Source of the DNA: Lachnospiraceae bacterium
GTDB lineage: Bacteria; Bacillota; Clostridia; Lachnospirales; Lachnospiraceae
DNA length: 50,262 nucleotides
Assembly (NCBI GenBank): GCA_017624835.1
Contig: JAGAMG010000029.1
Span: forward strand, 1 to 50,262
Reading direction: 5' to 3'
The notes beneath the pieces are model-generated. The model was not told the DNA's origin. It saw only the letters and a list, made by a program, of their open reading frames with translations, and made no database searches. The position numbers and the translations under genes were made by a program. This document shows positions 24,383 through 33,107 of the stretch, in pieces; positions within the stretch are counted from its first letter, which is position 1, and each line of letters starts with the position of its first letter.

Positions 24383-24753
24383 CCAACTTTTCCTTAATTT
24401 TCTCTCAACGGTTGGGGTATTTTCTTGCATCTATACCAACTTTCTGCTTGATTTCCTCTTATGATTGGGCTTGTCCCTCGCATCTATACCAATTTTCCAC
24501 CTGATTTCCTCTTATGATTGGGCTTGTCCCTCGCATTTATACCAATTTTCCATCTGATTTCCTCTCACGATTGGGATAACCTTTTGCATTTATACCAATT
24601 TCCCACCTGATTTCTTCTTACGATTGGGTATGTCTCTCTCATCTATACCAATTTCCCACTTGCTTTCCCCTTACAGTTGGGATAGTCTCTCTCATTTATA
24701 CCAATTTCCACCTAATTTCCTCTTACAATTGGGGTATTCCCTCTCATCTGCTC
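24383..24753. repeat. Seven tandem copies of a 53-bp unit with a conserved stem
   Basis: Units begin at 24383, 24436, 24489, 24542, 24595, 24648 and 24701, a spacing of exactly 53 bp each time. Every unit starts CCAA(T/C) and carries (A/G)TTGG about 30 bp later, so each can fold into a hairpin, followed by a CAT(C/T)TATA-like linker. Unit 1 has CCAAC with GTTGG, while units 3, 4, 5 and 7 have CCAAT with ATTGG, which is a compensatory change. The period is not a multiple of three, so the array is non-coding. A partial CCCAAC follows at about 24760. The DNA between this array and the 16-bp array (24277-24382) shows nothing else; the whole gap is 24119-24909. Confidence 0.92.
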
Positions 24754-24821
24754 CCATATATCCCAACTGCCGGAATAAATATCAAAAAACATACGAATTC
24801 CTCATTAATTCTAAATAACTA

Positions 24822-24869
24822 CAACGAAGAACCGCAGGTCAAATATCCTAAACCTGCGGCTCTTCGTTG
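24822..24869 (-). terminator. Terminator of htrA
   Basis: An 18-bp stem (CAACGAAGAGCCGCAGGT on the minus strand, complete if one G-U pair is allowed) with a 12-nt loop, then TAGTTATTT. It lies 41 nt after the htrA stop and upstream of the 53-bp array. Confidence 0.85.
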
Positions 24870-24909
24870 ATTATTACATTATTTATATGAGAAAAATAAA
24901 AGGATGAGC

Positions 24910-26313
24910 TTATCTTGCTTCTTTAGGTCTTACCCCCAAAGTAATCTCTAAATCATACTGTACATACTGACCATTTTCCTGTCTCATTACGGTAATCTTG
25001 GCGGAATCACCTGCTGCATAATACTGCAAAATATTCTGTAAGCCTTCATAGGAAGTAATCTTCTCGCCATCAAACTTGGTAATGATATCACCTGCCATGA
25101 TGCCAGCCTTCTGTGCTGCGGAATCCTCCTCTACAGAAAGTACATAAATACCCTGAGGCCAATTGTACATTGCAGAAATCTGCGCAGTTACTTCCTGTAA
25201 GGAAATGCCAATATATCCGCTTTCTCCTTCTGCCACCTTGTTTCTGGTCTGACGCTCCATCAAATCTGCAATAATGGGATTTGCAGAGGTAATGGGAATG
25301 GCATAACCCATACCTTCAATTGCGGAACCACCAATCTTACTGGTGTTAATACCAATCACTTCACCATTTACATTTAATAATGCACCACCGGAGTTTCCGG
25401 GATTGATTGCTGCATTGGTCTGAATAAAATTGCCTGTAGAACCATCATCCATGGTAATTTCACGATTTAAGGCACTTACAATACCGTCTGTTACGGACTG
25501 TCCGTAGCCCAACGCATTACCGATTGCAATAACCGGCTCGCCCAGCTTCAAATCATCACTGTTACCAAGAGTAGCTACTGTGATCGCATCCATAGTTTCT
25601 TCGTTAATATTTTCCAAAGGAACTGCAATTACCGCCAAATCCATATCGGAATCCAAGCCCTTGATGTGAGCTTCCGCAACACTACCATCAATAAAGGTAA
25701 TTTCCAGCTTTTCCGCTCCTTCCACTACATGGTTGTTTGAAACAATTAAAAGCTCTGAATCCGTTTCGGAAACGATGATTCCTGAACCGCTGGATGCTTC
25801 CTGCTCGGAATAGGTCTGTCCCCAAAAATTACTGGTTACCGTATAGCTGTTTACGATGGAAACCATTGCCGGCATTACCTGTTCTGCCACATCCACCACA
25901 TTGGACTGTACCACAGTCACATTATTGGTACTGTTAAGCTGCATGCCCTCTGTTCCTACCGTGCCGGAGGTTTCCACTGCATCCTCACGGGGCTTCTCCT
26001 CTACAACATCGGCTCCACCTTTTTGTTCCAACAGCCCGGTTCCCTGCTGTACCGCATAAAATCCGATTCCGGCAAACATTCCAAAGAATAATCCAAGGCT
26101 GATACTGAGCAGTACCTTCTTGAAAAAGCCTCCAACATTGCTTTTTGCTTTAGGTGCTTCCTTCCTCATAGATGTCCCATCGTTATTTGTGATATTCCGA
26201 TAGGTAGCGTCACTGTAGACACCACTGTTACTTCCTCCGGTGGCAGTACCGGTATTCGTATTATAGGTACTGTAACCGGAATAATTTGTATTTTCATTTT
26301 GATTCTCGTACAT
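24910..26313 (-). CDS. htrA: HtrA/DegP-like membrane-anchored serine protease with PDZ domain
   Basis: This 467-residue surface protease is involved in quality control of exported proteins. An Asn/Thr/Gly-rich cytoplasmic N-terminus (1-60) leads to one membrane anchor (about 66-88) and an acidic linker. The trypsin-like domain has the triad His195 (SNNHVVEGA), Asp225 (DMDLAVIAV) and Ser308 (NPGNSGGALL). A PDZ domain follows at about 365-455 (GIMAGDIITKFDGEKI). All catalytic residues are intact. It starts at ATG 26313, monocistronic with its own promoter and terminator. A palindrome upstream of the weak -35 suggests stress-responsive activation. Confidence 0.95.
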   Translation of the reverse strand: MYENQNENTNYSGYSTYNTNTGTATGGSNSGVYSDATYRNITNNDGTSMRKEAPKAKSNVGGFFKKVLLSISLGLFFGMFAGIGFYAVQQGTGLLEQKGGADVVEEKPREDAVETSGTVGTEGMQLNSTNNVTVVQSNVVDVAEQVMPAMVSIVNSYTVTSNFWGQTYSEQEASSGSGIIVSETDSELLIVSNNHVVEGAEKLEITFIDGSVAEAHIKGLDSDMDLAVIAVPLENINEETMDAITVATLGNSDDLKLGEPVIAIGNALGYGQSVTDGIVSALNREITMDDGSTGNFIQTNAAINPGNSGGALLNVNGEVIGINTSKIGGSAIEGMGYAIPITSANPIIADLMERQTRNKVAEGESGYIGISLQEVTAQISAMYNWPQGIYVLSVEEDSAAQKAGIMAGDIITKFDGEKITSYEGLQNILQYYAAGDSAKITVMRQENGQYVQYDLEITLGVRPKEAR

Positions 26314-26364
26314 ATGTTACCTCACTTCCAAAAAACTCTTCCTGTTTTCCGATTTCATGGTCTT

Positions 26365-26409
26365 AGTATAACGGGTATTTGTGTCCGAATTGTGATAACT
26401 TCATGAAGT
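26365..26409 (-). promoter_or_regulatory. htrA promoter with upstream palindrome
   Basis: The -10 TATACT (26370-26365) is good, but the 17-bp-spaced -35 position (ACAATT) is poor. A perfect 12-bp palindrome, ACTTCATGAAGT (26398-26409), lies at about -40 to -51, a typical activator position. A response regulator of CssR type is one possibility; this is inference. Confidence 0.5.
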
Positions 26410-26438
26410 GAATGTGAAGAAATCTCAAAAATAATATA

Positions 26439-26475
26439 ATTGCATGCCTCGGGTCACGGACTCAAAGCATGCAAT
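26439..26475 (-). terminator. Terminator of glmS
   Basis: ATTGCATGC and GCATGCAAT form a perfect 9-bp stem around a 19-nt loop, then TATATTATTTTTG on the minus strand, 9 nt after the glmS stop. Confidence 0.85.
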
Positions 26476-26483
26476 ATACTTTC

Positions 26484-28310
26484 TTACTCAACTGTTACAG
26501 ACTTCGCAAGATTTCTGGGCTTATCCACATCACAGCCCTTTGCCACAGCTACATAATATGCAAATAGCTGTAAAGGAATAATGGCAAGGGAATTGGTAAA
26601 ATATGGATTGGTTTCGGGAATATAAACTGCATAATCCGCCGCCTTTTCAATTTCCTTTTTACCTTCATTGGTTACCGCCATTACAAAGGCACCTCTTGCC
26701 TTTACCTCTACGATATTGCTCACTGTTTTTTGGAACAATGCAGGCTGGGTAGCCAGTGCAACCACCAAAGTACCATCCTCAATTAAGGAAATAGTTCCAT
26801 GCTTTAATTCTCCCGCCGCATAGCTTTCGGAATGAATATAAGAAATCTCCTTCAGCTTTAATGAGCCCTCAAGGGAAATGGCATAATCCACACCTCTTCC
26901 GATAAAAAAGATGGCTCTGGCCGCCACATAACGGTTTGCAAACTGCTGGATTTTTTGCTTGTGTCCCAAAAGCAGTTCAATCTGATGGGGCAGACGGCGT
27001 AAATCCTCCAGCATACCGGTAAACTGTTCCTCTTCTAACTTTCCACGTACCTTTGCCAGCTTCATTGCCAGCATATATAACGCTACCAGCTGGGCACTGT
27101 ATGCCTTGGTCGTAGCTACTGCAATCTCGGGACCTGCCCAGGTATACATCACACTGTCCGCTTCTCTTGCAATGGAGCTTCCCACCACATTAACAATGCC
27201 TAATACCTTAAAGCCCTTTGCCTTGGCATCCCGTAACGCCGCCAGGGAGTCCGCAGTTTCACCGGACTGACTGATAACGATTACCATGCTGTCTTCTTCC
27301 ATGATGGGGTCACGATAGCGGAATTCACTTGCCACATCCACCTCTACAGGGATTCTAGCAAGACCTTCAATCACATACTTTGCCGTCACACCGGCATGGT
27401 ATGCAGAACCACAGGCAACAATATGAATCTTACGGATTGCCCTAAGCTCCTCGTCGGTCATATTTAATTCTTCTATTACAATGTCATTATTTTTGATACG
27501 GGGAGAAATGGTATCCGTGATGGTCTTGGGCTGTTCATACATTTCCTTTAACATGAAATGCTCATAGCCGGCCTTCTCCGCTGCATCCGCATCCCACTCA
27601 ATGGTAACCGATTCCTTGGTTAATTCTTCCTCATCCACAGAAAAGAATCGCAAGCCATCTCTTTCCAGCTCTACAATCTCTTCATTGTCGATATAATACA
27701 CATTTCTGGTATATTTTAAGATAGCAGGTACGTCGGAAGCAATAAAGCAACCATCATCATTCTGTCCTACAATCAGCGGACTGTCTTTTCTGGCTGCAAA
27801 TAATGTATCAGGATATTCTGCAAACATAATTCCCAAGGCATAGGAGCCTTCCACACGATGCAACACCTTGCTGATAGCCTCCAAAGGATTTCCTCTGTAA
27901 TAATAATCCAGCAAATGTGCCAATACCTCCGTATCCGTCTCGGATACAAATTCATAGCCCCTTCTTATCATCCTGTTTTTCAAGGCAATATAATTCTCAA
28001 TAATGCCGTTGTGAACCACTACAATGGTTCCTGCATTATTGGAATGAGGATGAGAATTCAAATCGCTGGGAGCACCATGGGTTGCCCATCTGGTGTGGCC
28101 GATACCCATGGTTCCTTTCAGAGTTTCTCCTCCATGAGTCAGATTTTCCAAAACCTTCAATCTTCCCGCTGCCTTAGCGGTGTTAATCTTTTCCCCGTCA
28201 AAAATAGCCATGCCGGCGGAGTCATAACCTCTGTACTCAAGCTTGCTGAGTCCGTCTAAAATAATGGGAGCTGCCTGTTTCTTTCCAATATAACCTACAA
28301 TACCACACAT
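26484..28310 (-). CDS. glmS: Glutamine-fructose-6-phosphate aminotransferase (isomerising)
   Basis: GlmS makes glucosamine-6-phosphate, the entry point to UDP-GlcNAc and wall polymers. The 608-residue protein starts MCGIVGYIG, with the N-terminal nucleophile Cys2 of the class II glutamine amidotransferase and GIGHTRWATHG. Two SIS domains follow (SQSGETADSLAALRDAK near 355 and GRGVDYAISLEGSLKLKE near 480). The end DKPRNLAKSVTVE is invariant. Upstream spacing is only 71 nt to a glycosyltransferase gene, leaving no room for a glmS ribozyme. It is probably transcribed with that glycosyltransferase from the promoter at 29353-29381. Confidence 0.97.
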   Translation of the reverse strand: MCGIVGYIGKKQAAPIILDGLSKLEYRGYDSAGMAIFDGEKINTAKAAGRLKVLENLTHGGETLKGTMGIGHTRWATHGAPSDLNSHPHSNNAGTIVVVHNGIIENYIALKNRMIRRGYEFVSETDTEVLAHLLDYYYRGNPLEAISKVLHRVEGSYALGIMFAEYPDTLFAARKDSPLIVGQNDDGCFIASDVPAILKYTRNVYYIDNEEIVELERDGLRFFSVDEEELTKESVTIEWDADAAEKAGYEHFMLKEMYEQPKTITDTISPRIKNNDIVIEELNMTDEELRAIRKIHIVACGSAYHAGVTAKYVIEGLARIPVEVDVASEFRYRDPIMEEDSMVIVISQSGETADSLAALRDAKAKGFKVLGIVNVVGSSIAREADSVMYTWAGPEIAVATTKAYSAQLVALYMLAMKLAKVRGKLEEEQFTGMLEDLRRLPHQIELLLGHKQKIQQFANRYVAARAIFFIGRGVDYAISLEGSLKLKEISYIHSESYAAGELKHGTISLIEDGTLVVALATQPALFQKTVSNIVEVKARGAFVMAVTNEGKKEIEKAADYAVYIPETNPYFTNSLAIIPLQLFAYYVAVAKGCDVDKPRNLAKSVTVE

Positions 28311-28381
28311 ATCTGCTTATCCTACCTTTCTTCATACCATTATGATGTTCAAGTTCATTCTGTAATTTAGGGTACTGCCTT

Positions 28382-29314
28382 CTAATTCCTGTTCCAATAC
28401 TCCTTATTAGCTGTAAGAGCAAGAATCAAGCGCTTGGGAAGCTTTTTATAATTCTTCCCCAAAAGATATCCTGTGTATTTACAAAAGCACTGCATATAAA
28501 AATAAGGTATTTTTCCTACCCGGTGCTTTTCTTTTAAGTAACGGGTTACATCCTTAACCATTCTCTTTCCTTCTGATTCGGAAGGAACTGCTTCAAAAAT
28601 CTCCGGATGCTGTGCCTGAGAAACTCCCAAATCAAAATTACGATGCAACTGCTGCATATGGGTATAATTATGGGAATGAATCACCATTGCCTCTGCAACA
28701 TACGCAATCTTATATTCAGCATTTATAGCGTCTGCAGCATATATCATATCCTCATTAAAAATGGTACGCTTAATGAAGCCACCCAGGTAATCATAAATAT
28801 CCCTACGATAGGCGGCGCAGACATTGGAACAAAAATATGTTTTGATACCAAGCTGTGGCAAATCCTCCCATGACTTTATTCGGGACTTTGTGGGATAATT
28901 AAATTTTCTGGTATAGCGTTCTATAAAATTGCAATCCGACTTGGGAATCTGTCTGGCATAGGAAACTGCCACCTCCCAATCCTCCTCAAAGGGAGCAATC
29001 AGATTTTCCAACAAATACTCATTTTCCGGAATGGCATCCTGAGTCATCATCACAAATATTTCTGCCTGAGACTTTTGAACTCCAATACGCCTTGTCAGTC
29101 CATGGTCAAATTCCTGTTTGGATAAATGAGAAATCTCCACATTTTTATATTTTTCAAAAAAACGCGTCCCATATATCAAATTAGTAAAATATTTTTCCTC
29201 TGTATTCATCAGAATAATCTTTCCGATGGGAACCGTCTGACTTTGCAAACGATCCAGCAATGTAAAAAGCTCTTTACCGGGCCTATACAGTGGAATGATT
29301 ACATCAATTTCCAT
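28382..29314 (-). CDS. GT2 glycosyltransferase, rhamnosyltransferase-like
   Basis: This 310-residue cytosolic or membrane-associated GT-A enzyme starts MEIDVIIPLYRPGKELFTLL. It has MMTQDAIPENEYLL as the nucleotide-sugar/metal region, FCSNVCAAYRRDIYDYLGGF as the acceptor part and IFNEDMIYAADAI as the likely catalytic-base motif. This set matches rhamnan and O-antigen rhamnosyltransferases of the RfbF/RgpB kind, fitting the RfbA/RfbC genes to the right. ATG 29314 is preferred over 29320 because AAAGGA lies 7 nt before it but only 1 nt before the earlier ATG. It has its own promoter and is followed by glmS. The acceptor is unknown. Confidence 0.85.
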   Translation of the reverse strand: MEIDVIIPLYRPGKELFTLLDRLQSQTVPIGKIILMNTEEKYFTNLIYGTRFFEKYKNVEISHLSKQEFDHGLTRRIGVQKSQAEIFVMMTQDAIPENEYLLENLIAPFEEDWEVAVSYARQIPKSDCNFIERYTRKFNYPTKSRIKSWEDLPQLGIKTYFCSNVCAAYRRDIYDYLGGFIKRTIFNEDMIYAADAINAEYKIAYVAEAMVIHSHNYTHMQQLHRNFDLGVSQAQHPEIFEAVPSESEGKRMVKDVTRYLKEKHRVGKIPYFYMQCFCKYTGYLLGKNYKKLPKRLILALTANKEYWNRN

Positions 29315-29352
29315 AAGCATATCCTTTCATATACTGCCGAAACACCCTTGTT

Positions 29353-29381
29353 ATTATAATGCAAAACAGCGTTATATACAA
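29353..29381 (-). promoter_or_regulatory. Promoter of the GT2-glmS unit
   Basis: TTGTAT (29381-29376), a 17-bp spacer and a perfect TATAAT (29358-29353) lie just after the lcp terminator, about 40 bp before the GT2 start. Confidence 0.65.
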
Positions 29382-29388
29382 GAAAAAA

Positions 29389-29439
29389 TGTGCACCAACC
29401 GGCGCACAAGAATACAAGGGAGCACTTCTGCTCCCTTGT
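29389..29439 (-). terminator. Double-hairpin terminator of the lcp gene
   Basis: An 11-bp stem, ACAAGGGAGCA with TGCTCCCTTGT (29414-29439, 4-nt loop), is followed on the minus strand by a second short stem (TGTGC/GCACA, 29389-29408) and ATTTTTTC. It closes the transcript of lcp and the genes upstream. Confidence 0.85.
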
Positions 29440-29453
29440 CCTTAATCATCCGG

Positions 29454-30587
29454 TTAATTTATTTTATTAATATATGGTGCGGTATCGGACTCAATCTGTT
29501 CGTTAAACTCAAGAACGCTGTCTGTAACGGTATATGCCTCATCCTCGAACAGGAACTGATGCAGCCAAATTACATTCTCTTCCAGATTTACAGGAATAAC
29601 ACAGCTTCCCTTTGCTCCAATATTTGCAACAGTACGCTGACTTTCCTCAGGGAAACCACCCTCATCCACAATCTGGTAATTTGCTACATTCTTAAGCAAT
29701 TCCAAAATGTCCTCTTCATCCAAGCTGGTGTAAATATCATCAATTGCTTCATTAAATACCTTGGAAAGAGTTTCAAAATCAGCCTTCTTTGCCTGCTCCT
29801 CCAATGCCTTAATAACCTCACGCTGACGTGCGGCACGCTTAAAGTCATCACCGGCAGTATAACGAATACGGCAATAAGCTGTAGCCTGCAAACCATCCAA
29901 AAGCTGTAAGCCGGGCTTGGTTACTGCTACATAATCACATTTCAATACTTCTGCAATACCAATCTGATAGTTATTGATGTGCTTTAACTCTTCCTCGTCT
30001 ACCTCAATATAAACACCACCAAGACCATCAATTACTTCACTTAAGCCCTTATAACCTACGGTTACAAAGTTGGTAATATCCATATCCAGATTCATGTTCA
30101 GCATCTTAACAGCCTGCTCAGCACCACCCACTGCATATGCCTTGTTACATTTGTTATACTCATCGGTACCAAGGTTCAGATAAGTATCACGATATACGCT
30201 GACAAGTTTGATATCTCCGGTATCCATGTTAATGCTTGCAATCATGGTACTATCGCTTCGGCTTCCCTTATAAAGCTGACTATCCTTTGTTGCATCCACA
30301 CCAAAGAGGGCAATATTCATATACCCCTTCATAGTACCGCCTTCTTCTTTTTTCTCAATAATCTCCTGAGGAATTGCTAACTGTTCTTCCTTCAGTTCTA
30401 CTCGCTTAGGACCTTCATTGCTTGTGTGGGTCATTACCAGATATAAAACTGCTATCATTACTAAAATTACAACTATCTCAATTGCAAAAATAACAATTCT
30501 TCTCTTTTTTCTGGCCTCACGCTGTCTTGCAGCTGCTCTTCTCTCTCCAGCCTCTGATGTACCCCTCTGATTTGACTCTGTTGCCAT
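29454..30587 (-). CDS. LytR-CpsA-Psr (LCP) family cell-wall polymer ligase
   Basis: LCP enzymes transfer lipid-linked glycopolymers to peptidoglycan at the outer membrane face. The 377-residue protein has a basic N-terminus, one membrane anchor (about 31-52) and an extracellular LCP domain: MNIALFGVDA, KGSRSDSTMIASIN with the phosphate-binding Arg, LVSVYRDTYL, and TAGDDFKRAARQREVIKAL with the second conserved Arg set. A C-terminal tail of about 60 residues follows. ATG 30587 is chosen because AAGGAG lies 9 nt upstream; an earlier in-frame ATG has no SD. It sits 26 nt after the initiating transferase, so it likely attaches the polymer made by this locus. Confidence 0.93.
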   Translation of the reverse strand: MATESNQRGTSEAGERRAAARQREARKKRRIVIFAIEIVVILVMIAVLYLVMTHTSNEGPKRVELKEEQLAIPQEIIEKKEEGGTMKGYMNIALFGVDATKDSQLYKGSRSDSTMIASINMDTGDIKLVSVYRDTYLNLGTDEYNKCNKAYAVGGAEQAVKMLNMNLDMDITNFVTVGYKGLSEVIDGLGGVYIEVDEEELKHINNYQIGIAEVLKCDYVAVTKPGLQLLDGLQATAYCRIRYTAGDDFKRAARQREVIKALEEQAKKADFETLSKVFNEAIDDIYTSLDEEDILELLKNVANYQIVDEGGFPEESQRTVANIGAKGSCVIPVNLEENVIWLHQFLFEDEAYTVTDSVLEFNEQIESDTAPYINKIN

Positions 30588-30613
30588 TGTTGCTTTCTCC
30601 TTACCCTGCATAT

Positions 30614-32020
30614 TTAATATGCGTTTTTGTTAATAAACCCTGTTAAAAAGGTCATTAAAATTATTTTAATATCAAATCCCATGGACCAATTCTCAATATA
30701 GTAAATATCGTATTCGATACGCTTCCTGATAGAAGTATCACCTCTAAGTCCATTTACCTGTGCCCATCCTGTAAGCCCCGGTCTGACCTGATGCTTTACC
30801 ATATATCTGGGAATCTCTTCCTGAAACTTCTTTACAAAAAGAGGTCGCTCAGGACGGGGACCCACGAGACTCATATCACCCTTTAATATGTTGAACAATT
30901 GAGGAAGCTCATCAATACTTGTTTTACGAAGTACCTTACCCACCCGGGTTACCCTGGGGTCATTCCTAACTGTCCATGCTTTCTTTTCCTCCTTGGGAGG
31001 CTGCATTGCCATGCTGCGGAATTTATACATATAAAATGTTTTATTATGAAGCCCTACCCTTTCCTGTTTAAAGATAATGGGACCGGGACTGCTAAACTTT
31101 ACCAATAATGCCACCACCAATAAAATCGGTGAAGTAATTACAATACCAAATAACGCTCCTGCAATATCTACAATTCGCTTTATAATCATATTTCCGGTAT
31201 TGCTGAGAGGGACATATCGGATATTAATCACCGGAAGCCCCATCAAATCCTCTGTATAAGGCTTTGTAGGAATCAAACTGTTATAATCCGGAATAAACTT
31301 GGTATGCACACCGGATTTTTCACAGGTATGCACAATTCCCTCCAAATAATCATAATCCTTCAGGGAAAGAGTTATGGCGATTTCATCAAAACGATTATTT
31401 TCCAGAATCACTTCCAGATTTTCCAGTGTTCCTAAGACCTTCACACCTTTATAGGCGGTTCCTGCCGGAATACTGTCATCCAAAATACCGTATACTACAT
31501 ATCCCCATTGGGAATTATCCCTGATACGATTAATGTATTCCTCTGCCGCACGAGAGTAACCAACCAACAAAATATGCTTTAAGTTGTACCCCTTTTTCCG
31601 CATGGTATTTAAACCCTTGCGCAAAAAAATTCTAAGTGCCGAAGTGGAACCGATATTCAGCACATAAAATATGACCATTACGGAACGGGAGAAGTTAATC
31701 TCCTTAATTACCAGATAAAATACAATAATCAGTGCGCAGATTCCTATTGTATTTGCCTGTAAAATGCCGTATATTTCAAATTTCCGGCGAACAGTCCGCT
31801 TGGGCGAATACATATTGCACCGATGATACAAAATCATATAAGTGGGTACCAAAAAAGGAAGTACCTTCACATATTCAATCACAGGCAGAACGCCAATACC
31901 CGGACCATTTTCCAATATATAAAATTTGATAAAATAGGCTAGCACAAAGGAGGCACCAACAAGAATACCATCCAAAAGAACCAACAGCCTGTTAAATACC
32001 TTTTGATTGTCTTTTATCAT
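30614..32020 (-). CDS. Undecaprenyl-phosphate sugar-phosphate transferase (WcaJ/CpsE family), initiating enzyme
   Basis: This enzyme transfers a hexose-1-phosphate from a UDP-sugar to undecaprenyl phosphate, starting polysaccharide assembly at the inner membrane face. The 468-residue protein has four or five N-terminal helices (about 10-135), a Rossmann-like domain (HILLVGYSRAAEEYINR), a re-entrant helix at about 285-310 (GIVITSPILLVVALLV), and the bacterial sugar-transferase core FKQERVGLHNKTFYMYKFRSM, TSIDELPQLFNILKGDMSLV, GPRPERP and RPGLTGWAQVNG. Glucose or galactose is the usual donor; which is used here cannot be told. AGGTGG precedes ATG 32020. It is transcribed toward the lcp gene. 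Confidence 0.95.
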   Translation of the reverse strand: MIKDNQKVFNRLLVLLDGILVGASFVLAYFIKFYILENGPGIGVLPVIEYVKVLPFLVPTYMILYHRCNMYSPKRTVRRKFEIYGILQANTIGICALIIVFYLVIKEINFSRSVMVIFYVLNIGSTSALRIFLRKGLNTMRKKGYNLKHILLVGYSRAAEEYINRIRDNSQWGYVVYGILDDSIPAGTAYKGVKVLGTLENLEVILENNRFDEIAITLSLKDYDYLEGIVHTCEKSGVHTKFIPDYNSLIPTKPYTEDLMGLPVINIRYVPLSNTGNMIIKRIVDIAGALFGIVITSPILLVVALLVKFSSPGPIIFKQERVGLHNKTFYMYKFRSMAMQPPKEEKKAWTVRNDPRVTRVGKVLRKTSIDELPQLFNILKGDMSLVGPRPERPLFVKKFQEEIPRYMVKHQVRPGLTGWAQVNGLRGDTSIRKRIEYDIYYIENWSMGFDIKIILMTFLTGFINKNAY

Positions 32021-32119
32021 AGCGCCACCTGCAAATCCACAGTAAAAACCTAAAGTTTCTGTAGATATATTACAATAGTATTACCCAATTCTCAACTTAA
32101 GAATTTATGAAGCAAATTC

Positions 32120-33097
32120 TTAAGATTTCATAAGAATTCGAAAAGTATTTACATATAATTGCCCCTGGATTCGGATATAATTTCCCAAATTCTTCACTTG
32201 AAAACGCACCTTATGACTGCGCCCTGCGGAGCTAAAACAACGCTTGAAACCCTGCCACAAACCTCTCAGATAGATTCTGCCCATCCCTTTTTTACAGAAG
32301 AATAAAAATTTCACGGTAAATCCTAACACCAAAAAGGGAAGATTAAAAAGCAATTGCAAAAGGGGCATATTTTTGCCGATTACATAGATATTATTGGCAG
32401 AAGCAAGCAAAGTCTTACGCTCATTATACCGGGAACCGGTGGATGCGCTTCCAAAATGTAGCACCTTTGCTTTGGGCTCATAGGTATTACGATACCCAAA
32501 AATCCGGGCACGATAACCGATATCCAAATCCTCCAGATAGGCAAAATGCTCCTCATCAAAAAGCCCGATTTCTTCCAAAATGGATTTTCTGTAAATAGCA
32601 GCGCCGCCACAGGCGGAAAAAATCTCTGCAGGATTATTATATGCTTCTGCCGGTTTTCCATTCCCTCTGGCATAAGCCCAGCCAAGCACGCAATATCTGT
32701 CCCCGGCATCATCAATTAATTCCGGCTTGTCCCACATAAGCATTTTGGCACTGACGGAAAAGATACGTTCATCCTGCTGTATGGCTTCATACAGACTTTT
32801 CACAAAGCCCGATTCTACCTTTGTATCATTGTTCAATAAAATAACGTATGTTGTTTTTAAGTTTTCTATTCCTATATTTACAGCATGACAAAATCCGGTA
32901 TTTTCTTCCAGATATATTTTCTCAACCTTAGGCCATTTCTCCTTAAGCTCCTCCACGCTGCCGTCTTTTGAGCCATTATCCACCACCAACACAGTAAAAT
33001 CAGGAGAACCCGGCTCCTGATTTTGTAATGCCTGTAAACATCCCGGCAAATATTTCATACCATTGTAATTTGGAATAACAACCGTTATTTCTGTCAT
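32120..33097 (-). CDS. GT2 glycosyltransferase (WbbL-like rhamnosyltransferase)
   Basis: This 325-residue GT-A enzyme has TVVIPNYNGMKYLPGCL, VLVVDNGSKDGS, NTGFCHAVNIGIE, DxD motif LLNNDTKVE, CGGAAIYRKSILEEIGLFDE and EDLDIGYRARIFGY. That set is typical of dTDP-rhamnose transferases of the WbbL/RfbF kind. A C-terminal hydrophobic stretch (about 245-267) may associate it with the membrane. GAGG lies before ATG 33097. It is separated by 10 nt from the upstream GT2 and by 99 nt from the initiating transferase downstream, with no clear signal in that gap. Confidence 0.88.
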   Translation of the reverse strand: MTEITVVIPNYNGMKYLPGCLQALQNQEPGSPDFTVLVVDNGSKDGSVEELKEKWPKVEKIYLEENTGFCHAVNIGIENLKTTYVILLNNDTKVESGFVKSLYEAIQQDERIFSVSAKMLMWDKPELIDDAGDRYCVLGWAYARGNGKPAEAYNNPAEIFSACGGAAIYRKSILEEIGLFDEEHFAYLEDLDIGYRARIFGYRNTYEPKAKVLHFGSASTGSRYNERKTLLASANNIYVIGKNMPLLQLLFNLPFLVLGFTVKFLFFCKKGMGRIYLRGLWQGFKRCFSSAGRSHKVRFQVKNLGNYIRIQGQLYVNTFRILMKS

Positions 33098-33107
33098 TCT
33101 TTTTTCC

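Noticed and set aside
24161-24753. CRISPR array
   Set aside because: Repeats are directly contiguous without unique spacers, units drift in sequence, and no cas genes are near.
24624-24818. Plus-strand open frame of 64 codons in the 53-bp repeats
   Set aside because: It reads through a non-multiple-of-three repeat, lacks a ribosome site and is low-complexity by consequence of the array.
28311-28381. glmS ribozyme upstream of glmS
   Set aside because: Only 71 nt separate glmS from the preceding gene, and no ribozyme core sequence is visible. The known ribozyme needs well over 100 nt.
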